Shown here piece by piece: positions 37,359 to 43,930 of a stretch of DNA of 64,000 nt. The notes beneath the pieces are model-generated. The model was not told the DNA's origin. It searched no databases and worked only from the letters and a program-made list of their open reading frames with translations. How positions within the stretch are numbered: position 1 is the first letter of the stretch; the number at the start of each line of letters is the position of its first letter. The position numbers and the translations under genes are program-made. Source of the DNA: Acidilutibacter cellobiosedens (GTDB taxonomy: Bacteria; Bacillota; Clostridia; Tissierellales; Acidilutibacteraceae); contig NZ_CP035282.1 of the NCBI RefSeq assembly GCF_004103715.1, positions 3,558,501-3,622,500 of the forward strand, read 5' to 3'.

Positions 37359-38883
37359 GTCCTTTTACCCCATTTTTTCAATGCCTTATCATACTTTGAT
37401 AAATCTGTTTTCGTAGGTTTCAGTCGGGGTATTCTGCTTTCTGTTTTCATCGGAGGTAATTCCCTTATCTCACTGCATAAATGCCTGTGCATGCTTATCA
37501 GGCTGTCTACATCCACTGCATCATAACATAGTACTTGGGTTACTGTTTGTGCTGCATTCTCAAAACCATTTTTCTCTGTTAATGAAGCTATTACGGATAG
37601 TATCTTCCCTCTCTCGCTTCTTTTACATTTATCCAGGTATTTCTTCATATCTTCCGGCATAATGTTATAGATACCACTATATTTTAGTGCCCCAGGACGT
37701 TTGGCAAGCTGCCTCAGATAGGGAAGCCACTTCATGCTTTGCTGTTTATGATCTCCGTATAATCTTTTGTGCCGAACAATTTCGTTTTGATTTTCATCCA
37801 TAGGTATCACATATAAAGATGTAATTTTGATTACAACACGGGTATTTGCGTATTTTGGTGAAACGGAATATTCATGTAATCCATTGTTTAAATAAAATCG
37901 CCCATATCCGTTTGTATGTACTATATGATATCCTGCTGTATCAAACTCTGTTGCAGGCAGCGGTAAAAAATTCTTTTTATCTTCTTCAAACAATTTACTG
38001 ATAAAATCTGCTTTCCTGTAATGCTCCCTGTTTCCGTCTTCATTACATTTGACAAGTAATTCCTCGTTATATTTCCTTAATTCCTGAAATCTCGGAATGG
38101 GGACTAACATATTTCTCCTGTGGTATCCTACTTTTGATTCAACATTCCCCTTTTCATGCCCTGCCTCAGGATTACAGAATACAGTATCAAAACCGTAATG
38201 TTCCCGAAATCTCATGAATTTTTCAGTCAGGTTACGGCTTCCTTCTTTCAGTATTTTGGTTACAATCGTCTTCGTATTGTCAAACCATAACCGGGTTGGA
38301 ACACCTCCTATATATTCGAATATTGCTTTCAATCCTTCCAACAAACATTCAATATTTTCTCCATAGAATAACTGAAGATATCCCTGATTACTGTATGGGA
38401 AAGATACATTCAGATATTTTCCGTCATGAAGTACGCCATTTTCATAAAACTGTGCATCCCCGAAATCAACCTGTGCTTCACCCGCAGGGTGCTCCAACGG
38501 CAAATATCCTTCTTTTTCGGTATGAAAAATTTCCTTTTTCTTTAATGTTACAAAAGCCGCTACTGTCCGGTAAGAACAGTCAAAACCTTCGATTTCTTCT
38601 TTCAGTCTGTTATAGACCCTGGTGGCTGTATGACGTTGTTTCTTTTTGCTTTCTTATCATTCTCCAGCCATTGGGTAATAATTGACTTGTAAGGATCAAG
38701 TTTAGAAAATTCCATATTTGTTTTAACTGCAGGAACAGGCTTGTTCCAATCATTTTTATTAATATACTCCCTTATTGTTTTTCTGTCATAACCGGTTTCA
38801 CGGGATATTTGAGATATATTTTTCCCTTCCTCAAAGTAAAGTTTTCTGATATCATATATTTGTGCCATTGTTAGCATCTCCAT
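37352..38883 (-). pseudogene. istA: IS21 transposase IstA with a one-base frameshift
   Basis: The N-terminal frame (38883 to ~38645) gives a helix-turn-helix (MAQIYDIRKLYFEEGKNISQ, ISRETGYDRKTIREYINKND). It then loses frame at an A5 run (plus-strand T5, 38643-38647): six As would continue from NDKKAK directly into KKQRHTATRVYNRLKEE, which is open in the second frame. The second frame carries the DDE core (HPAGEAQVDFGD, TRLWFDNTKTIV, and the Glu region GHEKGNVESKV) and the C-terminal domain. As written the transposase is inactive, unless the base is a sequencing error or the ribosome slips at the A-run. Confidence 0.85.
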
Positions 38884-39026
38884 TTCCTCCTTGCAATCTA
38901 ATCAATTACAAGGATAATATATTGGTCAGATGTCTGCAATGGCATTTGCAATATTGGGGAAATTACCTCTGCAAAAGTGGGGAATTCTACTTTGCAATAT
39001 TGGGTAATTTTATTTTACAGCAAACA

Positions 39027-39033
39027 CACAGAC
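39027..39033. repeat. Target-site duplication, right copy (CACAGAC)
   Basis: Second copy of the 7-bp duplication; rejoining the flanks through one copy restores the helicase reading frame. Confidence 0.85.
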
Positions 39034-39068
39034 CTCAATCTAAACAGCTCAGTATTTTTGATATATAA
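39034..39068 (+). pseudogene. Severed C-terminal end of the PHP-helicase gene
   Basis: After the second copy of the target duplication the frame of the helicase resumes: the codon split across the junction is Pro, followed by QSKQLSIFDI and TAA at 39066-39068. QLSIF matches the QL-S/D-L-F type of beta-sliding-clamp-binding motif often found at the extreme C-terminus of repair proteins. The join 33259-36523 plus 39034-39068 totals exactly 3300 bases. Confidence 0.8.
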
Positions 39069-39085
39069 ATAGACGTAAAAAAGAT

Positions 39086-39162
39086 GGCATAAGGTGGCAT
39101 AGGGACGTTTTGATTGCCATACAGGAAATATGGCAATCAAAACGTCCCTATGCCTTTATGCC
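39086..39162. repeat. Large perfect hairpin (REP/MITE-like)
   Basis: GGCATAGGGACGTTTTGATT (start of the 25-base left arm, 39096-39120) is exactly complementary to 39130-39154, loop ACAGGAAAT. An outer pair GGCATAA (39086-39092) / TTATGCC (39156-39162) extends the stem after a small bulge. It sits between the restored helicase end and the nucleotidyltransferase gene. It could act as a bidirectional terminator, but lacks a clear T-run; the GGGACGTTTTGAT core resembles short dispersed hairpins seen in clostridial genomes. Confidence 0.8.
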
Positions 39163-39170
39163 TTTGGTGT

Positions 39171-39953
39171 TTATTTCTCAGATAGCTTCATTATTTCGTT
39201 CATCATAAATTTACTAAAAGATACTTTAACATCATCCTTTACATTAACTTGACTCATTACCCGATAATCGTTTAAAGCTTCTTTTATCAATAAATGATAT
39301 TTATCATCAATATTTTTTAAGGCCCATTTCCCGCCCTGTTCCTTTGATAAAATTTTATTATCTTGCAAATAAGCCAATACTCTGCATAAATTTAATGTAA
39401 TGTAGGTAGTATTTTTTAATATTTCTTCATCAGCATTTAAAATATCGCCTTTGATGCTGTCAATATAAAAGTCTCTTGAGACTTCTCCAAAAACTTCTTG
39501 AATTGGTTCGCCCCACAGCACAATTCCGCAATTACGTATTACCGTAAAATGGGCTGCTAAATCTTTATCCTTTTTCAGCTCATCCCCACACATCACCATC
39601 TGACTTAACAAATATGTTTTTAACCAATCCTTTGAAAAATGTAATTCATAAGGAGTAGGATATTGAAAATTCAAACAGTACTTTTTCAATACTATACTCA
39701 TTTCTATTCCCTTTGGAGGACAAAAGGGCCAAATCTCCTTCAAACAATTAAGTATTTTTAATTTTGTCGGACTATCAATTTTAGATTATATTACCGCTAT
39801 AAAATCAATGTCGCTTTTTTCTTCATGAAAGCATCCAAATGCTATAGAGCCATGTACATAAATTCCAACCAAATTGTCACCCAAGATAGTTTGATATTCA
39901 CCGTGTATTACCAAATACATGACTACATTATTGATAATAAAATGACTTGACAT
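39171..39953 (-). pseudogene. Aminoglycoside nucleotidyltransferase-like (AadA/DUF4111 type) gene with in-frame TAA
   Basis: From ATG 39953 the frame reads VVMYLVIHGEYQTILGDNLV and GIYVHGSIAFGCFHEEKSDI then DFIAVI, the nucleotidyltransferase active site (G-S-x8-D-x-D pattern). TAA at 39786-39788 interrupts it; the frame continues to KEIWPFCPPKGIEMSIVLKK and the DUF4111 C-terminal domain (RNCGIVLWGEPIQEVFGEVS, LNLCRVLAYLQDNK, GGKWALK). Total 260 codons, the normal length for AadA-like enzymes that adenylylate aminoglycosides. The first ~15 codons overlap one copy of the 24-bp repeated site, so the original N-terminus may have been replaced by integration. Probably inactive. Confidence 0.8.
39901..39924 (+). 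repeat. Site A of a three-copy 24-bp sequence (putative recombinase att-like site)
   Basis: CCGTGTATTACCAAATACAT followed by GACT. It matches site B (42052-42075) at 21 of 24 positions in direct orientation and site C (50172-50195) at 20 of 24 in inverted orientation. It lies in the first codons of the nucleotidyltransferase gene. Confidence 0.5.
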
Positions 39954-40002
39954 TCCTATCAATGTTCTCTCAATCTCAGTCCTTGCTTTACTTTTTACAC
40001 CT

Positions 40003-41952
40003 TTATTCTATAACTTCTTTTATTTTATTATCATTAGGAACTATCTCAACTCCATTTTCAAACCAAATTAACTTAGGTTTGTACTTACCAATTGTAATAG
40101 ATAATCCAAATTTATATTTATACTTTCCAGTACTGTCGGTGAAAACCTGCAATTTTTTTATATCTTCACTAATATCTTGATTCCACCATGTCTTAACTTC
40201 AATTACTAATATGTTATCATCATTATTTCCTCTCTTATGTAAAATTAAATCAGGATATACTCCATTTTCGTGTTCAGGCAACTGTTTTACTTCACCAATA
40301 TTCCTATTATACTCATTATCTAGATTATACTTAGCAAATTCGCTATCAAATCTTAATACTTCCTCTAAATAAATGCCTAAACGAAATACAATTGCCCTCT
40401 TACTAACATGATTTTGACGATTTTCATTTATATTATTTCTTATTAGGTATTCATCTCTTTCATATAACTTATCAAGTGCTTGCAATACCTTTTGTTGCAA
40501 TCTTTCCCTTAAATCCACCTTTTTAATGTATCTTCCCTCTATAACATTTCTTTCAATAGTTTTTAATTCACTACTTTTAATCGATTTTGATTCTTCATCA
40601 AAATACGCCTGGTAAATCTTAAAATCCTTCCTTTTATTTTCAACACATTTTTTTGAAATAATTTCAAGAATTCTCGCTTTGTCTATTTCTGATGTTTCTA
40701 TGCCAAAAATTATTCCTTCTAAACAATCAAAGGGGTATTTTAGGTCTCTACTCTCATTTGAATCATAATCAAAGAACGTATTTTCTATACGTAATCTATA
40801 CTCCTCTTCAAACTCCCATTCTTTTGTTTTTGTATAATAACGTTTATTAAATAGTTCCCAATAGATTTTTCTCCATTCATCTTTATCTCTCTCTATTTTG
40901 TCTAAAACATTGCTCCTTTTATTACCGTCTGTAAACCAATATTTTATTTGATTTCCATTTAATCTCCCAAGCATTTCGAAAAAGTTAATAGTAGTATAAT
41001 TGCTACCATAAACTACCTTTTCTAACTTTGTATTAATATAATATTTATGAACACCATTACTATCAAAACTACACGGTCTTTCAATCGGAATATATGAATC
41101 ATTTTTATCTTCAGTTGTTTTAAAAATCATACATATACCCCTATGTTTATCAGCGTAATTTCCCCACATAGATGAGTTAGAATAATTTCCAGAAAAACAT
41201 GCCATATAACATTGTGGATGAATCAGATTTTCTATCTGTTGTAAATAATTAAATGGGAATTCGTAAAAGAGATAATAAAAATCCATTCTTTTCTCGTTGT
41301 TAGTTATATCTATTAAAACTTTGCCATGTAAAAACATTTCCTCTAATATACTACTAGAAATTTTAAGTAAAACTTCCTTTTTATCTGTTTCGTCAACTTG
41401 AATTCTTAAATATGAATTTAAAAGTTTGTCCATTTGCTCAGAACTTGGTGCATATTTTTCAAAATTACCCCACTCTGATTTTTCCATAAAACCATGCAAA
41501 CAATGGTATTTCATAATTATTTTTAAACCATCATTATGTATTATAGATAAAAATAACCTCAAATCATCTCTTGTAGCCTTAATATTATTATTCCCCAACG
41601 TGGAAATAATCTTGTCAACGGTTGATGATTTAATAAATTCATTGGTTATCTCACGACTTAATTCTTTATATGATTCCGTAGGTAACATACTCTCAACTAA
41701 AAATATAGGAATTTTACGTAATTGCTGTTTTTGGGCTCCTAAACGATACATTGAAAAGGCACTTTCCAGACAAATAATATAATTCTTAAATAATCCTTTC
41801 CATGCAATAATATCACCCTGCCAATACATGTTAATATAACCTTCTAGTGGGTCGTTTAAATCCTCCCTTGGTGAAAAGTGAATTGTTTGATTTTCTAATT
41901 CATGATACTGCTCCAGTATGCTTCTTGCAGATTTAAATCTATACAATAACAT
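40003..41952 (-). CDS. DUF2971 protein with C-terminal PD-(D/E)XK-like nuclease domain (649 aa)
   Basis: The N-terminus LLYRFKSARSILEQYHELEN and TIHFSPREDLNDPLEGYINM, with CYMACFSGNYSNSSMWGNYA then DKHRGICMIFKT near residues 247-278, is the two-part DUF2971 signature. Residues ~530-649 are a separate domain: FRLGIYLEEVLRF, then YPDLILHKRG and, ~15 residues later, LVIEVKTWW, i.e. P-D ... E-x-K as in PD-(D/E)XK nucleases. Between them is a charged region (ELKTIERNVIEGRYIKKVDL). DUF2971 proteins are found in defence islands; the fusion with a restriction-like nuclease suggests an abortive-infection or DNA-cleaving defence protein, but no function is proven. The gene stands alone between two copies of a 24-bp site, near hsdR and a serine recombinase. 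Start ATG has GGGGGGAAAAAG upstream. Confidence 0.8.
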   Translation of the reverse strand: MLLYRFKSARSILEQYHELENQTIHFSPREDLNDPLEGYINMYWQGDIIAWKGLFKNYIICLESAFSMYRLGAQKQQLRKIPIFLVESMLPTESYKELSREITNEFIKSSTVDKIISTLGNNNIKATRDDLRLFLSIIHNDGLKIIMKYHCLHGFMEKSEWGNFEKYAPSSEQMDKLLNSYLRIQVDETDKKEVLLKISSSILEEMFLHGKVLIDITNNEKRMDFYYLFYEFPFNYLQQIENLIHPQCYMACFSGNYSNSSMWGNYADKHRGICMIFKTTEDKNDSYIPIERPCSFDSNGVHKYYINTKLEKVVYGSNYTTINFFEMLGRLNGNQIKYWFTDGNKRSNVLDKIERDKDEWRKIYWELFNKRYYTKTKEWEFEEEYRLRIENTFFDYDSNESRDLKYPFDCLEGIIFGIETSEIDKARILEIISKKCVENKRKDFKIYQAYFDEESKSIKSSELKTIERNVIEGRYIKKVDLRERLQQKVLQALDKLYERDEYLIRNNINENRQNHVSKRAIVFRLGIYLEEVLRFDSEFAKYNLDNEYNRNIGEVKQLPEHENGVYPDLILHKRGNNDDNILVIEVKTWWNQDISEDIKKLQVFTDSTGKYKYKFGLSITIGKYKPKLIWFENGVEIVPNDNKIKEVIE

Positions 41953-42051
41953 CTTTTTCCCCCCAAATAAATAAAATTAACCACCCTTCTAATATATTAT
42001 GTTATACTGATGTTATAGGGTTAAGTCTGGCCTATGCTCACTTATGGTACG

Positions 42052-42075
42052 CCGTTTATTACTGAATACATGACT
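42052..42075 (+). repeat. Site B of a three-copy 24-bp sequence (putative att-like site)
   Basis: CCGTTTATTACTGAATACAT followed by GACT. It shares ACTGAATACATGACTC plus the flanking GCCGT with the inverted site C near the recombinase. With site A it brackets the DUF2971 gene as direct repeats. Confidence 0.55.
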
Positions 42076-42095
42076 CTATATTTATTAATTATTTT

Positions 42096-42351
42096 GGCAC
42101 TTATATTGTGCGATTTTTATTATAGCGCTTTTTTGGCACTTATAGTATGAGATTTCTTTAATGTATTAATTTTTGGCACGCATAGTGTGAGATTAAGCGT
42201 TTTTGGCACATAATGTACGATTTCTTAATTTTTATGATTTCTGGCACGTATAGTGTGCGATAAAGTGTTTTTGGCACTTATATTGTGCGAATTAGTTCTT
42301 GGAACTTATGCTGTGCGATTAATGCTTTTGGCGCTTATTTTGTGTTATTCT
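42096..42351. repeat. Array of eight degenerate ~22-bp repeats, each an imperfect dyad
   Basis: Unit GGCACTTATAnTGTGCGATT with conserved GGCAC ... GTGCGA arms. Copies start at 42096, 42135, 42175, 42205, 42243, 42273, 42301 and 42330; spacings 39, 40, 30, 38, 30, 28, 29. Most copies are preceded by TTTT. Each unit has GCAC/GTGC dyad symmetry. Spacers differ in length and sequence, unlike a CRISPR array. The array starts directly at the rlmH remnant's stop codon and ends near site B. Possible roles: transposase-binding repeats at a Tn7-like transposon end, iterons, or a cluster of regulator sites. Confidence 0.8.
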
Positions 42352-42590
42352 ATTTGTGGTAAGGTGCATTGTTAATGATACGGTAAGCCCTGTAAATTTG
42401 TTCATAAATAATAATTAATAATATATTAATATCAATATCCATCCGGGAAATAGATAATACATAGTCTGCTTCGATATCATCCTCACCCAAAAATATAGTA
42501 ATATGACTATTACCACTTACACCTATTTGCGCAACTTTCTCCGCTAATTGTTCTGAAGATAGTTGCTCACCATGTTTATCGATTTTAATT
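42350..42590 (-). pseudogene. rlmH: rlmH C-terminal remnant
   Basis: Reading leftwards, IKIDKHGEQLSSEQLAEKVA, SHITIFLG, ADYVLSISRMD and EQIYRAYRIINNAPYHK with a TAG stop. The last block is the strongly conserved C-terminus of RlmH, the 23S rRNA pseudouridine-1915 methyltransferase (~159 residues). Only about 80 codons remain, a few residues are missing after SHITIFLG, and the region before EQIYRAYRI is diverged. Its 5' part is cut by the IS3 element. As rlmH is essential-like and usually single, this is probably a second copy brought by a mobile element (rlmH is the known integration site of staphylococcal SCC elements). Confidence 0.75.
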
Positions 42591-42690
42591 TACTGGTGTT
42601 AGAATATAAATAGTACAAGTCAAAATGAGAAAATCCAAAATAAATATAAATTATGGTACAATGTATGTATCATAGAAGGAGGAACTCATT

Positions 42691-42975
42691 ATGGCTAAAC
42701 AATATGATAAACAATTCAAACTGGATGCAATCCAGTATTATCAGGATCACAAGGATCTTGGCCTTATAGGTTGTGCTGAAAACCTTGGTATCAGCCAGCA
42801 GAGCCTTTCCAGATGGAAGAAGGGACTTGAACAAAGTGGAGAGATTGTGTGCCGTGGCTCCGGGAATTATTCTTCCGACGATGAAAAAGAAATAGCATGT
42901 CTTAAGCGTGAACTTCGTGACACAAAGGATGCCCTTGATGTCTTAAAAAAAGCTATAAGCATTCTGGGAAGATAA
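42691..42975 (+). CDS. IS3 OrfA (helix-turn-helix transposase subunit)
   Basis: 94 residues: KQYDKQFKLDAIQYYQDHKD, CAENLGISQQSLSRWKKGLE (helix-turn-helix) and a C-terminal leucine-zipper-like helix (IACLKRELRDTKDALDVLKK). Start ATG has GAAGGAGGA upstream. The A7 run at 42945-42951 followed by G, near the end of orfA, is the classic slippery sequence for the -1 frameshift producing the OrfAB transposase: the -1 frame reads SYKHSGKITEAIYHEV straight into OrfB. Confidence 0.9.
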   Translation: MAKQYDKQFKLDAIQYYQDHKDLGLIGCAENLGISQQSLSRWKKGLEQSGEIVCRGSGNYSSDDEKEIACLKRELRDTKDALDVLKKAISILGR

Positions 42976-43886
42976 CAGAAGCTATTTATCATGAAGTTTC
43001 TGAAAAGACGGAGGCTGCCAAAAAAGAAAATCGCCGGGTTTCCGTCTCCGGAATGCTGAAAATTTTAGGCGTTTCACGCTCTGGATACCTTGCCTGGCAG
43101 AAACGTGTGCCCTCTGATACACAAAAGCGCAAAGAGGCTGTTAAAGTTAAAATCAAGGATATATACGATGATTCAAAGCAGAATTATGGTGCACCAAAGA
43201 TTACCCAAAAGCTTCAGCAGGAAGGTGAAACCATCTCTGAACGTACCGTAGGCAAATATATGAAGGAAATGGGTATTAAAGCTCAGTAGATAAAGCCATG
43301 GACTGCAACAGCCAAAGATTCCGATTTTAGTACGAAGCTTCATAATATTCTTGATGAGAAATTCAACCCTGACCGTCCAAATGCAGTATGGTACAGCGAT
43401 ATTACTTATATCTGGGCAACAAGAGGATTCGTCTATCTAATAAGCATTATGGATCTATATTCCAGAAAAATCACTGCATGGATGCTTTCAAAAACGATGG
43501 AAGTTTCCTGCGTAATAAATACAATAAACAAAGCTAAAGCGAGGAGAAATACAGACCTGCCACTTATTTTACATAGTGACCGCAGAAGCCAGTATGTTTC
43601 CAATGAATATATAAAAGCTGCTGCTAAAATGCAGAGAAGCTATTCAAAAAAGGCTTTTCCATGGGATAATGCCTGTATTGAATCGTTTCATGCAATAATC
43701 AAACGTGAGTGGCTAAATCGATTTAAAATTCGTAATTATCAACAGGCATACAAGCTTGTATTTGAATATATTGAAGCCTTTTATAATACAAAACGAATTC
43801 ACAGTCATTGCGACTATATGTCACCGGATGATTTCGAGAAGCTGTATGCTAAAGTACAGAATGACAGCTTACTATTAGCTGGTTAA
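42952..43886 (+). pseudogene. IS3 OrfB integrase with in-frame TAG
   Basis: Frame 0 from the slippery A7: VSVSGMLKILGVSRSGYLAW, the HTH_21-like YGAPKITQKLQQEGETISER, then TAG at 43287-43289 just after GIKAQ (usually Tyr or similar), then the rve integrase core: VWYSDITYIWATRGFVYLIS (first Asp), LILHSDRRSQYVS (second Asp; relatives have HSDRGSQY, so Gly to Arg), and CIESFHAIIKREWLN (Glu). A stop and a change in a conserved Gly make it unlikely to be active. Confidence 0.85.
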
Positions 43887-43930
43887 TATGAGGATATTTT
43901 TCTCATTTTAATTTGTACTAAATCTTGACA

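Larger units (their letters stand above)
36524..39026. mobile_element. IS21-family insertion sequence (2503 bp)
   Basis: The ends are TGTTTTTTGCAAGAGGAAAT on the left and, in reverse complement, TGTTTGCTGTAAAATAAAAT on the right, matching at 15 of the first 21 bases. Inside each end are further copies of a ~22-base unit (CCCCACTTTTGCA / CCCAATATTGCA), with three at the right end, typical of IS21 multiple terminal repeats. It carries istB and istA on the minus strand and is flanked by a 7-bp direct repeat CACAGAC. It interrupts the PHP-helicase gene. Confidence 0.9.
42597..43930 (+). mobile_element. IS3-family insertion sequence
   Basis: orfA and orfB in the usual overlapping frames, bounded by imperfect inverted repeats: AATAGTACAAGTCAAAATGA on the left (from 42615) and TTTAGTACAAATTAAAATGA in reverse complement on the right, both followed by GAAAA. 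The outer limits (TG at 42597, CA at 43930) are approximate and I do not see a matching target duplication. It separates the rlmH remnant from the truncated hsdR. Confidence 0.8.

Noticed and set aside
37352-38883. Programmed frameshift in istA of IS21.
   Set aside because: IS21 transposases are normally encoded in a single frame; an A5 run missing one A is better explained by mutation or sequence error.
38862-39068. 68-codon plus-strand ORF across the IS21 right end.
   Set aside because: It is an accidental fusion of IS end sequence with the last 12 codons of the helicase; only the part after 39033 is genuine.
42096-42351. CRISPR array.
   Set aside because: Units are degenerate, spacing varies from 28 to 40 with AT-rich spacers of only 8-20 bases, and there are no cas genes.
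2559-43289. Reassignment of TAG to a sense codon in this organism.
   Set aside because: Intact genes such as 956-1222 and 15047-15679 end in TAG and have no sensible extension; TGA and TAA also occur among the interruptions, so ordinary nonsense mutation is simpler.
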